Positions 23,011-32,466 of a stretch of DNA of 33,315 bases are shown here, one piece after another. Source of the stretch: an uncultured Pelagibacteraceae bacterium (GTDB lineage: Bacteria; Pseudomonadota; Alphaproteobacteria; Pelagibacterales; Pelagibacteraceae); contig CACGGJ010000014.1 in NCBI GenBank assembly GCA_902572515.1, forward strand, positions 1-33,315. Direction: 5' to 3'. The notes beneath the pieces were generated by a model, which was given only the letters and a program-made list of their open reading frames with translations, searched no databases and had not been told where the DNA came from. How positions within the stretch are numbered: position 1 is the stretch's first letter; each line of letters starts with the position of its first letter. The position numbers were made by a program, and so were the translations under genes.

Positions 23011-23890
23011 CGTTTTTATAATCTGCTTTTCTTGCTAAATATATTCCAATAAATACAGCAATTAATGCAACAATAATTTTTGAGGTAATTATTTCATTTA
23101 GAAATATGTATCCTAAAATAATTCCAAATATTGGAATGATATATGAAACCTGTGAATGAAATATGAGACCATTTGTTTTTAAAATTCTGAATCGCAATAA
23201 CCATGCTATCCCAGTAGGAAAAATTCCTAAATATATTACGGATATAATAGAGTCTGTTGAAGGATTTAACATCCAAGGTTTTTCAAAAATTAAAGTGAAT
23301 GGAAGAAGTATAATTGTAGACCAAATTAAAATTGAACCCGTAACATTTTCATTTTCTTTATTGCTTATTTTTAAGGTTATAACTCCTCCGATTACATAAC
23401 AGGTAGATCCAAGAAGAATCAAAAGTGCAGCAATAAAGTTATTTTCATTAATTAAAAAATTATCTGAAAACAAAAATACTATTCCTGAAAATCCAATTAA
23501 TAATCCAATTGTTTTTAATAAGTTAAATTTTTCTCCTTTTAAAAAAAAGTGAGCTAGAACTGTTGAGCTTAATGGTGTTGTGGACATTAAGATAGCTGCT
23601 AAGTTACTTTGAACAAAATTCACTCCATAAGATATTAGTATGAATGGAATAACTAAATTTACCAATCCAATGATTGCAAACCACTTCCAGTCTTTTGAGA
23701 ATGCTTCAATTTTTATATTTTTATAAAAACATAAAATTAAAACTGGTATAGCTCCTAAAAAAGATCTTAAAAAACCTATTGTTATAGGTCCAAATGAGTA
23801 TGTGGCAATCTTTATATTAAAAAAAGCAGACGCCCATATTAATGACAACAATGTCAACAATAAATAATCAACTAATTGTGGTTTTCTCAT
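23003..23890 (-). CDS. EamA/DMT family transporter
   Basis: A 295-residue inner-membrane protein with about ten hydrophobic helices in two EamA repeats. It starts LLLTLLSLIWASAFFNIKIA, the usual first helix of the drug/metabolite transporter superfamily, with SNLAAILMSTTPLSS near residue 95 and the second-repeat VSYIIPIFGIILGYIFLNEI near the end. Such proteins export amino acids or metabolites; the substrate is unknown. Its start overlaps the stop of the YbaK-type gene by 4 bp (ATGA), so they form a two-gene unit. Confidence 0.9.
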   Translation of the reverse strand: MRKPQLVDYLLLTLLSLIWASAFFNIKIATYSFGPITIGFLRSFLGAIPVLILCFYKNIKIEAFSKDWKWFAIIGLVNLVIPFILISYGVNFVQSNLAAILMSTTPLSSTVLAHFFLKGEKFNLLKTIGLLIGFSGIVFLFSDNFLINENNFIAALLILLGSTCYVIGGVITLKISNKENENVTGSILIWSTIILLPFTLIFEKPWMLNPSTDSIISVIYLGIFPTGIAWLLRFRILKTNGLIFHSQVSYIIPIFGIILGYIFLNEIITSKIIVALIAVFIGIYLARKADYKNVT

Positions 23891-24369
23891 TCTGTTATTT
23901 CGTTTATCTCACCAGAGGTTAAGGCAATTAAATTTTCAAAATTTATTTCGAATACTGCATTAGGATGACCTGCGGCTGCAAAAATTGAAGAAAATCTATT
24001 TAAAGTTTCATCAATAAAAATTTTTATTTTTGTTAAATGTCCTGTTGGAGATACTCCACCAATTGTATACCCAGTAATTTTTTTAACATCTTCTGGGTTC
24101 GCCATTGAAACATCTTTTTGATTTAAAATTTTTTTTAATTTATTTAATGAACACCTTTTATCTCCAGAAACTAAACATAAAACATAACTATCCCCTGCTT
24201 TAAAAAGTAAGCTTTTAACAATTGCCCCTACTTTGCAACCTAAAGCTGTAGCTGCATCGTTAGCCGTTCTGGCAGTTTGCTCTAAAACAATCACTTTAAG
24301 ATTTGGATTAAATTGTTTTAGCGATTTTTCTGCTCTTAAAACTGGCTCTTTATTTAATATTGATTTCAC
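23887..24369 (-). CDS. YbaK/aminoacyl-tRNA deacylase family protein
   Basis: A 160-residue single-domain protein. ARTANDAATALGCKVGAIVKSLLF near residue 33 contains the conserved Lys of YbaK-type trans-editing enzymes, and GYTIGGVSPTGH near 106 is the conserved GxxPxG-like loop; AAAGHPNAVFEIN follows. The family hydrolyses misacylated tRNA (for example Cys-tRNA-Pro or Ala-tRNA-Pro). The exact tRNA substrate is not clear. It is coupled to the downstream transporter by a 4-bp overlap. Confidence 0.88.
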   Translation of the reverse strand: MKSILNKEPVLRAEKSLKQFNPNLKVIVLEQTARTANDAATALGCKVGAIVKSLLFKAGDSYVLCLVSGDKRCSLNKLKKILNQKDVSMANPEDVKKITGYTIGGVSPTGHLTKIKIFIDETLNRFSSIFAAAGHPNAVFEINFENLIALTSGEINEITE

Positions 24370-24432
24370 AGGTTTAATATATTTATTATTTTAGTGACTA
24401 ATTACACTACTTATGTGAAAATTGCATAGGTG

Positions 24433-24451
24433 TTATTTATTAAATAAGCAA
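24433..24451. promoter_or_regulatory. Palindrome in the glnA leader
   Basis: TTATTTA and TAAATAA flank a single T (24433-24447), and GCAA follows at 24448-24451, able to pair with TTGC at 24422-24425. Further upstream TAGTG (24392-24396) and CACTA (24405-24409) form another small dyad. A sigma-54 promoter (GG-N10-GC) is not obvious. These are candidate regulator sites for nitrogen control; none matches an operator I can name. Confidence 0.35.
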
Positions 24452-24506
24452 TATTTTTAAGTATTTTTTTGCTAATTAGGCCAAACAAAATTACATAGGA
24501 GACAAA

Positions 24507-25913
24507 ATGAGTGCAGCAAACGTTTTAAAATTTATTAAAGAGAAGGAAGCAGAGTTTGTAGATCTAAGATTCACTGATCCAAGAGGAAAACTTCAACATT
24601 TAACAATGGATGCTTCAATAGTTGATGAAGATATGTTGAATGAAGGTGTGTTTTTTGACGGTTCGTCTATTGCTGGTTGGAAGGCAATTAATGAATCTGA
24701 CATGATTTTAAAACCTGATACTGCAAGAATGTTCATGGATCCTTTTACGTCTCATAATACTGTGGTTTTGTTTTGTGACATTCTAGATGCAATTAAAAAA
24801 GATCCTTATGAAAGAGATCCAAGAGGTGTTGCTAAAAAAGCTGAAGAATATTTAAAAGCTTCAGGTATAGGTGATAAAGCTTTTTTTGGACCTGAGCCAG
24901 AATTTTTTGTTTTTGACGATGTAAGAATTAAAAATGATATGAATGAGTGTGGATTTAAATTAGATAGTAAAGAAGGTCCTTACAATTCAGGTAAAGAATA
25001 TGAAAATGGAAATATGGGTCATAGACCTCAAATTAAAGGAGGATATTTCCCAGTGCCACCAGTTGATAGTGAACAAGACATGCGTGGTGAATATCTTAAA
25101 AATTTAAAAGAAGTTGGTATTAAAGTTGAAAAACATCACCATGAAGTTGCTCCTAGTCAGCACGAGCTTGGAATGTATTTTGGAACTTTAGTAAACCAAG
25201 CTGATAACGTGCAATTATATAAATATGTTGTTCAAATGGTTACACATTCATTTGGAAAAACTGCAACTTTTATGCCAAAGCCAGTTGCTGGTGACAATGG
25301 TTCAGGTATGCACATCCATCAATCCATTTGGAAAGGTGATACTCCGGTGTTTTCAGGTGATGCGTATTCTGGATTAAGTGAAACCGCATTACATTATATT
25401 GGTGGAATTTTAAAACACGCTAAAGCAATTAATGCTTTTGCTAACTCTACAACAAACAGTTACAAAAGATTAATTCCAGGTTTTGAAGCTCCAGTTCTTC
25501 TTGCATATTCAGCAAGAAATAGATCTGCATCTTGTAGAATACCGATCACATTAAGCAAAAAAGGTGCAAGATGTGAGATTAGATTCCCAGATGCTGCGGG
25601 AAACCCATATTTAACTTTCGCAGCTATGTTGATGGCTGGAATTGATGGAATTAAAAATAAAATTCATCCTGGTGAATCTTTTGATAAAGATTTATATGAA
25701 TTGCCACCTGAAGAAGTTAAAGCTATCCCAACAGTTTGTGGTTCTTTAAGGGAAGCAATGGAAAGTTTAGATAAAGACAGAGAGTTCTTAACTCAAGGCG
25801 GTGTCTTTACTGATGATCAGATTGATGCTTACATTGCTCTCAAGTTTGAAGAAATTCACAAATTTGAACATGCACCTCATCCTGTAGAGTTTGAGATGTA
25901 TTACAGTAGCTAA
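24507..25913 (+). CDS. glnA: Glutamine synthetase type I
   Basis: A 468-residue GSI enzyme of normal length. Landmarks: [17 protein letters not shown] near residue 49, [11 protein letters not shown] near 128, [13 protein letters not shown] near 209, [16 protein letters not shown] near 257, and NRSASCRIP near 336. The adenylylation Tyr is present in DLYELPPEE near 396, so covalent control by a GlnE-type enzyme is possible. It makes glutamine from glutamate, ammonia and ATP in the cytoplasm and is the main ammonium entry point. A GGAGA ribosome site lies before the ATG. No glnB gene is next to it, unlike in many alphaproteobacteria. Confidence 0.97.
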   Translation: MSAANVLKFIKEKEAEFVDLRFTDPRGKLQHLTMDASIVDEDMLNEGVFFDGSSIAGWKAINESDMILKPDTARMFMDPFTSHNTVVLFCDILDAIKKDPYERDPRGVAKKAEEYLKASGIGDKAFFGPEPEFFVFDDVRIKNDMNECGFKLDSKEGPYNSGKEYENGNMGHRPQIKGGYFPVPPVDSEQDMRGEYLKNLKEVGIKVEKHHHEVAPSQHELGMYFGTLVNQADNVQLYKYVVQMVTHSFGKTATFMPKPVAGDNGSGMHIHQSIWKGDTPVFSGDAYSGLSETALHYIGGILKHAKAINAFANSTTNSYKRLIPGFEAPVLLAYSARNRSASCRIPITLSKKGARCEIRFPDAAGNPYLTFAAMLMAGIDGIKNKIHPGESFDKDLYELPPEEVKAIPTVCGSLREAMESLDKDREFLTQGGVFTDDQIDAYIALKFEEIHKFEHAPHPVEFEMYYSS

Positions 25914-25922
25914 TAAATTTAA

Positions 25923-26093
25923 TTACTGTCTAGTTGTTGCAATTGTATCTTTGTTAACACCTTTTTTAACTACGTAATCTTGTGTGCCGTTCGCACCGGT
26001 TTCAACTTCTTTACGTAATTCTTTAAAGAATGTTTTTTCTTTTAAAGAGTCTTTTAAGTTTTTAACAAGATTTTTAAACTCAAATTTGTTCAT
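25923..26093 (-). CDS. 56-residue small basic protein of unknown function
   Basis: A complete small reading frame from ATG (complement of 26091-26093) to TAA. The product begins MNKFEFKNLVKNLKDSLKEK, continues with TFFKELRKEVETGANG, and ends KDTIATTRQ; 14 of 56 residues are Lys or Arg within a likely helical first half. I do not recognise the family. It looks genuine: it fills the gap between glnA and the A-type carrier almost fully, and it uses GC-richer codons (around ETGANGT) than random DNA here would. It follows the suf operon on the same strand, 66 bp after it, and may be a separate highly expressed gene. Confidence 0.65.
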   Translation of the reverse strand: MNKFEFKNLVKNLKDSLKEKTFFKELRKEVETGANGTQDYVVKKGVNKDTIATTRQ

Positions 26094-26159
26094 AAAGAAT
26101 CTATATACTAGATATGCATATAATGCAATACAGATATGCGATAAATGGGATAATACAAC

Positions 26160-26495
26160 TTATGATATTTTGAAAGACTCTCCGCAGCCGCAACGCTCAG
26201 TTTCATTAGGATTATTGAACACAAATGATGAGGACAATTCCTCCTTTTTATAATCCATTTCAGTGCCAAGCAGATACATAATAGCGGCAGAATCAACGAA
26301 TACTTTTACGCCCTTATCTTCTATAACTTCATCATTAGGATTTAACTCTTTTGTGTACTCCATCACGTATGACATCCCAGCGCAACCACCAGATTTCACT
26401 GATACTCTAACTCCGATAGAATCTTTTTCAGCGTTAGACATTATCTCTTTTATTCGTAATGCTGCGTTATCACTTAATTTAATTATAGGGTTCAT
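26160..26495 (-). CDS. A-type iron-sulfur carrier protein (SufA/IscA/ErpA family)
   Basis: A 111-residue HesB-fold protein. The three conserved cysteines are visible: SGGCAGMSYVMEY near residue 38 and the C-terminal CGCGESF. It accepts an iron-sulfur cluster from the SufBCD scaffold and delivers it to client proteins. It is the last gene of the suf operon and overlaps sufT by one base. Whether it is best named SufA or ErpA needs a phylogeny. Confidence 0.93.
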   Translation of the reverse strand: MNPIIKLSDNAALRIKEIMSNAEKDSIGVRVSVKSGGCAGMSYVMEYTKELNPNDEVIEDKGVKVFVDSAAIMYLLGTEMDYKKEELSSSFVFNNPNETERCGCGESFKIS

Positions 26496-26794
26496 TATAA
26501 ATTCAATTCCAATTTTGCTGCTTCTGACATCATATCTTTATTCCACGGTGGATCCCAAACTAACTCAAGATCAACATCCTCTATACCTTCAACTTGCATT
26601 GCACCATCTTTTACTTCTTTAGGTAAACTTTCAGCTACTGGGCAATTTGGTGTAGTTAAAGTCATTTTAATTTTAGCAAACTTATCTTCCTCAACCTTAA
26701 TATCATAAATCAAACCCAATTCGTAGATATTTACAGGTAACTCAGGGTCATAAATTTTTCTTATTTCTTCAATTATCTGTTCTTTTTTTGACAT
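26495..26794 (-). CDS. sufT: SufT, MIP18/DUF59 family iron-sulfur assembly factor
   Basis: A 99-residue protein with IRKIYDPELPVNIYELGLIYDI near its start and the conserved TLTTPNCPVAESLP motif containing the single reactive Cys. VWDPPWNKDMMSEAAKLEL is the typical end. The family helps mature iron-sulfur proteins, especially under high cluster demand. It sits between sufU and the A-type carrier, the usual place in alphaproteobacterial suf operons. Confidence 0.92.
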   Translation of the reverse strand: MSKKEQIIEEIRKIYDPELPVNIYELGLIYDIKVEEDKFAKIKMTLTTPNCPVAESLPKEVKDGAMQVEGIEDVDLELVWDPPWNKDMMSEAAKLELNL

Positions 26795-26797
26795 AAT

Positions 26798-27262
26798 TTA
26801 ATTTTCCGTTTTTACTTCCTCTGTTTTTTCATCAAAAGCAGAAACCATTGTATGCCAAGATAAAGTTGCACACTTAACTCTCATTGGATATTGCTTAACA
26901 CCAGATAGACACATTAGTTTAGTTTTTTCATCCTCGCTCAAATACTTAGATTGTAATTCAGGATTTTCCTTAATCATGCCTAAAAAATCCTCAACTATCT
27001 CTTTAGCCTCATGCTCATTTTTTCCTTTAATTAAATCTGTCATTATAGAAGCTGAAGCCATTGAAATCGCACAACCACTCCCTTCGAAGGATGCATCTTC
27101 TACAATTTTTTGTCCATTTAGTTTTAAATAAACATGAACATTATCACCACAAAGTGGATTATTACCTTTAGCGTCTTTATTAAAACCTTCTGTCTTTCTA
27201 AGATTTCTAGGATTCTTACCGTGTTCTAATATAATTTCTTGATAAAGTTCTTTTAAATTCAT
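26798..27262 (-). CDS. sufU: SufU-type NifU/IscU-like protein
   Basis: A 154-residue protein with LYQEIILEHGKNPRN at the start, the first ligand motif NPLCGDNVHVYL near residue 37, FEGSGCAISMASASIM near 59, and the third Cys in RVKCATLSWH near 130. An insertion between the second and third cysteines and the partner sufS identify the SufU rather than the IscU class. In studied systems SufU is a zinc-bound sulfur acceptor that activates SufS. It overlaps sufS by one base. Confidence 0.9.
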   Translation of the reverse strand: MNLKELYQEIILEHGKNPRNLRKTEGFNKDAKGNNPLCGDNVHVYLKLNGQKIVEDASFEGSGCAISMASASIMTDLIKGKNEHEAKEIVEDFLGMIKENPELQSKYLSEDEKTKLMCLSGVKQYPMRVKCATLSWHTMVSAFDEKTEEVKTEN

Positions 27263-28479
27263 TATAAATTAAATATTTTTTTACAGTTATTAATTGACTC
27301 ATTCAACTGATCTAGATCCTCTTTTGTATTATAAATACCAACCGATGCTCTAGCACTGGCTGGAATATTTAATTTGTCATGTAGAATTTGACAACAATGA
27401 TGTCCAGCTCTTATTGCAACCCCGTCTTCATCCAAGATAGTTGCTATATCATGAGGGTGAACTCCTTCTATAGTGAATGATAAAACCCCTCCTTTATTTT
27501 TTGGATTTCCGATAAGTTTAACTGAGTTATTTTTTTGTAATAGTTCTTGCCCGTATTCAACTAAATCAGCTTCATGTTTCATAACATTTTCGATACCAAT
27601 ACTTTCTAAAAATTTTATTGATTGGTCAAAAGCAATTACTTGTGCTGTAGCCATAGTACCAGCCTCGTATTTATTAGGTAATTCACCGTAAGATATCCTA
27701 TCTTTTTTAACTTCATTTATCATTCCTCCACCGCCTTGGTATGGAGGTAATTCTTCTAACCATTTTTTTTTGCCATATAGAACTCCCAAACCTGTAGGTC
27801 CATACATTTTGTGACATGAAATTGCATAGAAATCACAATCTAAATCTTGCATATCTAATTTTAAATGTGGCGCTCCCTGACATCCATCGACTACAACAAT
27901 TATTCCTTTTGAATGTGCAAGCTGGGTAATTTCTTTTACGGGTAAAATTGCACCTGTTACATTCGATAGATGAGTAATAGAAATTAATTTTGTTTTTGGA
28001 GTTATTTTCTTTTCTATTTCTTCAAGTGTAATTTCACCTTCTTCATTTATTTCAGCAAAATTAATTTTTATATTTTTTGATTTTCTTAAGAAATGCCATG
28101 GCACATAATTTGAATGATGCTCAAGTTCCGTAATTAATACTTCATCACCTTCCTGTAAGTAACTTTGGCCTAATGTATTAGCAACTAAATTTAATGCTTC
28201 TGTAGCACCTTTTGTAAAAACAATTTCATTTTTATCTTTAGCATTGATATATTTCTGAATTGATGATCTTGTGTTTTCGTATAAATTTGTTGCTGCTACA
28301 GCAAGATAATGAACACTTCTTCCAACGTTAGAAAATTGTTTGGTATAAAATTCATTAATTCTATCTACAACTATCTTAGGTTTTTGAGATGAATTTGCAC
28401 TATCTAAATAAACTAAATCATTATTTTGAATTTTTTCATCAAAAATTGGAAATTCTTTTTTTATCTGGTCAATATTCAT
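27262..28479 (-). CDS. sufS: Cysteine desulfurase SufS
   Basis: A 405-residue class V aminotransferase-fold enzyme. It has VYLDSANSSQKP near residue 23, TKGATEALNLVAN near 88, the pyridoxal phosphate Lys in ISCHKMYGPTGLGVLYG near 225, and the catalytic Cys in AIRAGHHCCQIL near 360. It removes sulfur from cysteine and passes it to the SufU and SufBCD proteins. Length is standard. It overlaps sufD by four bases (ATGA). Confidence 0.96.
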   Translation of the reverse strand: MNIDQIKKEFPIFDEKIQNNDLVYLDSANSSQKPKIVVDRINEFYTKQFSNVGRSVHYLAVAATNLYENTRSSIQKYINAKDKNEIVFTKGATEALNLVANTLGQSYLQEGDEVLITELEHHSNYVPWHFLRKSKNIKINFAEINEEGEITLEEIEKKITPKTKLISITHLSNVTGAILPVKEITQLAHSKGIIVVVDGCQGAPHLKLDMQDLDCDFYAISCHKMYGPTGLGVLYGKKKWLEELPPYQGGGGMINEVKKDRISYGELPNKYEAGTMATAQVIAFDQSIKFLESIGIENVMKHEADLVEYGQELLQKNNSVKLIGNPKNKGGVLSFTIEGVHPHDIATILDEDGVAIRAGHHCCQILHDKLNIPASARASVGIYNTKEDLDQLNESINNCKKIFNL

Positions 28480-29723
28480 TCTTTAATTCCAATCATATTT
28501 TTTATTAAGTTTTTTATTTCTGAATCAGTAATTTTTTCAACAACATCAAGCAGAAAACCATTGATTAATAGTTCTCTTGATTGTTGATAACTTAAACCTC
28601 TAGACATTAAATAAAAAATAGAATCTTCATTCAAACTGCCTGAAGCTGAACCATGCGAACATTTAACATCATCAGCATAAATTTCTAATTCAGGCTTGGC
28701 ATTAAACTCTGACTCTTTATTCAGCAATATTGCTTTACTCAATTGATATCCATCAGTTTTCTGGGCCTCCGAATTTACAAATATTTTCCCTTGATACACT
28801 GCTTTAGAACTTTCATCTAAAACACTTTTAATTAGTTGATAACTTTTTGTATTTTCAGTTAAATGATTTATTATTGATCTGATTTCATGATGCTTGTGAT
28901 TATTCAATGAAAAAATACCATTTACAAAAGCTGATGCGTAAACTCCATTTAAATTACAATTTATCTCATTTTTAGAAAAATTTGATCCAGAGGATAAAAT
29001 AAATGTTTCAGAAACACTGTTCTTATCTTGATCAATATTGTTGAAAGAATACTTGATATTTTTATTTTCAAATTTATCTACTTTATAATTTTTTAAAACT
29101 GCATTTTCCTTTAATTCAAAGTTATAAAATATATTTAAAAAATTCTTTTCAGATGTATCATTAAACAAATCAATTAATCTTAATGAGCTATCTTTATCTA
29201 GTTCAAAATTAAGTCGTAAATTAATGTTTTTAGACCAAATTTTTGAATTTGTTGTATGATAGATAATTAGAGGTTTTACTAACTGATAACCTTTTTTTAC
29301 CAATATTTTAAAACATTTGTTAGTAAAAGCATTGTTTAAGTCGGATAATGAATTGCTATTTTTAAATTCATTAATAGTTTCTGATTGATCAATTATTTCT
29401 ATTTGATCTTTTTTTTCATATTCAAAATCAATTTTTTCAATTCTACCATTTATAAAAACTATTTTATTATGTTCTAATCCATCTACAAATACAGATGTAT
29501 CAACTTTATTAGTAGATGTTTGGTCATTATAGAAACTAAGTTCCCCAATATTATTTTTTATTATTTGATTCAAATCTGAAAATTTCCAATCTTCCTCTTT
29601 TCTATTTGGAAAACCTTTGTTTATGAAATTGTCTAGACAAAATTTTTTTATTTCAATATCTTTTTGAGATAAACTTAAATTTTTTATACTATTATCAAAA
29701 TCTTTTTGTAATTGTTCTTTCAT
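28476..29723 (-). CDS. sufD: SufD scaffold subunit
   Basis: A 415-residue protein. The N-terminal half is divergent and very Asn/Lys-rich, but the C-terminal beta-helix region is typical: SSKAVYQGKIFVNSEAQKTD near residue 308, ADDVKCSHGSASGSLNEDSIFYLMSRGL (the conserved CSHGA-like stretch near 355) and an ELLINGFL segment near 385. With SufB and SufC it forms the cluster-assembly scaffold. It starts directly after sufC with no gap. Confidence 0.94.
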   Translation of the reverse strand: MKEQLQKDFDNSIKNLSLSQKDIEIKKFCLDNFINKGFPNRKEEDWKFSDLNQIIKNNIGELSFYNDQTSTNKVDTSVFVDGLEHNKIVFINGRIEKIDFEYEKKDQIEIIDQSETINEFKNSNSLSDLNNAFTNKCFKILVKKGYQLVKPLIIYHTTNSKIWSKNINLRLNFELDKDSSLRLIDLFNDTSEKNFLNIFYNFELKENAVLKNYKVDKFENKNIKYSFNNIDQDKNSVSETFILSSGSNFSKNEINCNLNGVYASAFVNGIFSLNNHKHHEIRSIINHLTENTKSYQLIKSVLDESSKAVYQGKIFVNSEAQKTDGYQLSKAILLNKESEFNAKPELEIYADDVKCSHGSASGSLNEDSIFYLMSRGLSYQQSRELLINGFLLDVVEKITDSEIKNLIKNMIGIKE

Positions 29724-30458
29724 TTAATTAAAATTTTCATATCCTTTTTTTTCTAATTCTAAAGCTAAATCTGGACCACCAGATTTTACAATTTTTCCAT
29801 TCATCAAAACGTGAACAAAGTCTGGTTTTATGTAATCAAGTAATCTTTGGTAGTGTGTGATAATTAAAAATGAATTGTTTTTATCTCTCAACGTGTTAAC
29901 TCCATCTGCAACAATCTTTAAAGCATCAATATCTAAACCAGAATCAGTCTCATCTAAAATTGATAGTTTTGGAGCTAACAACGACATTTGTAAAATTTCG
30001 TTTTTCTTTTTTTCTCCTCCAGAAAAACCAACATTTAGTTGTCTGTTTAGTTTTTCTTCATCAAATTTTAATTCTTTAGATTTTTCTTTAACTAATTTTA
30101 GAAATTCAATAGCATCCAACTCTTTCTCGCCTCTCGCTTTTCTTACAGCATTCAAAGAAGTTTTTAAAAATATATTTGTATTTACGCCAGGAATTTCTAA
30201 AGGATATTGGAAAGCTAAAAATATACCCTTGTGTGCTCTTTCCTCTGTTTCAAGTTCAAATAAATCTTTTTCTTCAAAAAGAACTTCCCCTGAAACTTCA
30301 TAGCCTTTTTTTCCTGATAAAATATTTGACAAAGTACTTTTTCCAGATCCATTAGGTCCCATAATTGCATGAACCTCGCCAGGATTTATATCTAAGGACA
30401 GCCCATTTAAAATAGACTTATTATCAATCGTTGCATTTAAATTATTTATTTTAAGCAT
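29724..30458 (-). CDS. sufC: SufC ATPase of the SUF scaffold
   Basis: A 244-residue ABC-type ATPase with Walker A MGPNGSGKSTLSN near residue 35, the Q-loop region LAFQYPLEIPGVN near 81, the signature GFSGGEKKKNEILQM near 148, and a Walker B LSILDETDSGLD with the Thr-Asp pair typical of SufC. Unlike importer ATPases it has no membrane partner; it powers conformational change in SufBCD. It overlaps sufB by one base and abuts sufD. Confidence 0.97.
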   Translation of the reverse strand: MLKINNLNATIDNKSILNGLSLDINPGEVHAIMGPNGSGKSTLSNILSGKKGYEVSGEVLFEEKDLFELETEERAHKGIFLAFQYPLEIPGVNTNIFLKTSLNAVRKARGEKELDAIEFLKLVKEKSKELKFDEEKLNRQLNVGFSGGEKKKNEILQMSLLAPKLSILDETDSGLDIDALKIVADGVNTLRDKNNSFLIITHYQRLLDYIKPDFVHVLMNGKIVKSGGPDLALELEKKGYENFN

Positions 30459-31900
30459 TAGCCTACACTTCCTTCCAAACTGATACCTACAAGTTTTTGT
30501 GCTTCTACAGCAAATTCCATAGGCAGTTGTTGCAACACTTCCTTACAAAAACCGTTAACAATTAAGCCGACTGCTTCCTCTGGATTTAATCCTCTTTGTT
30601 GGCAATAATGTAACTGCTCTTCACTTATCTTAGATGTGGTTGCCTCGTGAGCAATATTGGACTCAGAATTTTTATTTTTTATATAAGGCACAGTGTGAGC
30701 TCCGCATTTGTTACCCATTAATAAAGAGTCGCACTGAGTGTAATTAGTTGAATTTTTTGCTTTTGATGAAATATCAACTAAACCTCTATAAGTCATATCT
30801 GAACTACCAGCTGATATTCCTTTCGAAATTATTTTACTTTTAGTATTTTTGCCTAAATGGATCATTTTGGTACCTGTATCTGCTTTCTGGTGGTTGTTAG
30901 TAATGGCTATTGAATAAAACTCACCAACAGAATTATCTCCTTTTAGAATACAACTAGGATACTTCCAGGTAATTGAGGAACCTGTTTCAACTTGTGTCCA
31001 GGAAATTTTAGAGTTTTTTCCTTTGCACAAACCTCTTTTTGTTACAAAATTATAAATTCCACCTTTTCCATCTTTATCGCCTGGATACCAATTTTGTACG
31101 GTTGAATATTTTATTTCTGCATCATCAAGTGCAATTAATTCTACATTAGCAGCATGTAATTGATTTTCATCTCTCATTGGAGCTGTGCATCCTTCTAAGT
31201 AACTAACATAACTTCCTTTGTCTGCTATAATTAAAGTTCTTTCAAATTGACCTGTATTAGATGCATTAATTCTAAAATAAGTTGATAGTTCCATTGGACA
31301 TCTAACGCCCTCTGGAATGTATACAAAAGAACCATCTGTAAAAACTGCTGAATTTAATGTTGCAAAAAAATGATCACTTGTTGGAATTACAGATCCTAAA
31401 TATTTTTTTACTAATTCAGGGTGATTTTGAATTGCCTCTGATATAGGGCAAAATATTATTCCTTGTTTAGTTAATTCATCTTTAAAGGTAGTAGCTACAG
31501 AAACTGAGTCAAATACAGCATCTACAGCTATTCCATTTAATCTCGCTTGCTCTTGAAGAGGTATACCTAATTTTTTGTATGTCTCTAAAAGTTTAGGATC
31601 TAGTTCATCTAAACTTTTTGGTTTATCCTTCATGCTTTTTGGTGCTGAATAATAATAAAGGTCTTGATAATCTATTTTTGGAAATTTAGGTTTCTGCCAA
31701 TCCGGTTCTTTTAATACCTTAAATCTTTCAAAAGCTTTTAGTCTGAATTCAAGCATCCATGCAGGTTCTTTTTTTATATTTGAAATAAATTTAATAACAT
31801 CTTCATTCAAACCTTTTGGGGCTTGAATGTTTTCTATATCCGTAGAAAAACCATATTTATAGTCTTTTAAATTATTTATTTCTTTTTGTCTGTTATCCAT
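30458..31900 (-). CDS. sufB: SufB scaffold subunit
   Basis: A 480-residue protein of normal length. Conserved stretches include [18 protein letters not shown] near residue 41, [20 protein letters not shown] near 191, [21 protein letters not shown] near 234, [18 protein letters not shown] near 387, and [20 protein letters not shown] near 418. These contain the cysteine and glutamate residues used to accept sulfur and build the cluster. It starts one base after the regulator's stop. Confidence 0.97.
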   Translation of the reverse strand: MDNRQKEINNLKDYKYGFSTDIENIQAPKGLNEDVIKFISNIKKEPAWMLEFRLKAFERFKVLKEPDWQKPKFPKIDYQDLYYYSAPKSMKDKPKSLDELDPKLLETYKKLGIPLQEQARLNGIAVDAVFDSVSVATTFKDELTKQGIIFCPISEAIQNHPELVKKYLGSVIPTSDHFFATLNSAVFTDGSFVYIPEGVRCPMELSTYFRINASNTGQFERTLIIADKGSYVSYLEGCTAPMRDENQLHAANVELIALDDAEIKYSTVQNWYPGDKDGKGGIYNFVTKRGLCKGKNSKISWTQVETGSSITWKYPSCILKGDNSVGEFYSIAITNNHQKADTGTKMIHLGKNTKSKIISKGISAGSSDMTYRGLVDISSKAKNSTNYTQCDSLLMGNKCGAHTVPYIKNKNSESNIAHEATTSKISEEQLHYCQQRGLNPEEAVGLIVNGFCKEVLQQLPMEFAVEAQKLVGISLEGSVG

Positions 31901-31901
31901 T

Positions 31902-32327
31902 CTAAACTCTTGTTTCTTTGTTGTTGTTTAATAAATCTTTTAGGCTTTTATTTTCAAAGAATGTATTTATGTGTATCTCTAATTCGTCCCATAAATTATG
32001 AGTAATGCACTTTGTGGCTTTACCGTTACATCCTCTTTTTGATTCTTTTTTACATTGAACAGTTTTTACTTTCTCATCTACAGCATGGAAAATATTTGTT
32101 AATTTTATATCGTTTGGATTTTTATTAAGAACATATCCTCCTTGTGTTCCTCTTATGCTTTTAACAATTTCGTTTTTTTTTAATTTAGAAAAAATTTGCT
32201 CTAGGTAATCTAAAGATATGCCTTGTCTCAATGATATATCTCTTAGTGATACTGGATTGATATTATCAAACCTAGCTAAATCCACTAATGCCATTACAGC
32301 ATATCTACCCTTTGATGTAAGTTTCAT
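31902..32327 (-). CDS. iscR: Rrf2-family regulator, IscR type
   Basis: A 141-residue winged-helix regulator. It begins [18 protein letters not shown], the family signature, with [22 protein letters not shown] as the DNA-binding helices. Cluster ligands are in [16 protein letters not shown] followed by ITH, that is Cys-x7-Cys-x6-Cys-x2-His; spacing is a little wider than in E. coli IscR. Presence of all ligands means cluster sensing is likely. It heads the suf operon and the promoter in front of it carries a matching operator, so it should repress its own operon when clusters are plentiful. Confidence 0.93.
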   Translation of the reverse strand: MKLTSKGRYAVMALVDLARFDNINPVSLRDISLRQGISLDYLEQIFSKLKKNEIVKSIRGTQGGYVLNKNPNDIKLTNIFHAVDEKVKTVQCKKESKRGCNGKATKCITHNLWDELEIHINTFFENKSLKDLLNNNKETRV

Positions 32328-32351
32328 ATTTTACCCTTAAATTGTGGGCTT

Positions 32352-32383
32352 TTTATACATACCTGACTAAAATGGTCAAGTTT
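32352..32383 (-). promoter_or_regulatory. suf operon promoter with IscR-type operator
   Basis: On the minus strand a -35 TTGACC (32374-32379) and a -10 TATAAA (32352-32357) are 16 bp apart. Overlapping the -35 and spacer (32359-32383), the plus strand reads ATACCTGACT, a 5-base AAAAT centre, then GGTCAAGTTT. This agrees at nearly every position with the E. coli type 1 IscR site (ATASYYGACT-RWWWY-AGTCRRSTAT). The regulator encoded 25 bp downstream is the obvious ligand. Confidence 0.75.
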
Positions 32384-32466
32384 AGAGTTGAAAAAAAAAC
32401 TCACATATTGTCGCTGACTTGTGATAAACGTACATTTTTTTTGAGAATAATAATCAATATCGCTTT

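Noticed and set aside
25984-26253. 89-codon plus-strand frame after glnA
   Set aside because: It is antisense to the 56-residue protein and the A-type carrier and has no family features.
26263-26622. 119-codon plus-strand frame opposite the A-type carrier and sufT
   Set aside because: Antisense to two clear family proteins; no start signal.
29857-30303. 148-codon plus-strand frame opposite sufC
   Set aside because: Serine/phenylalanine-rich translation typical of an antisense shadow; sufC is fully conserved on the other strand.
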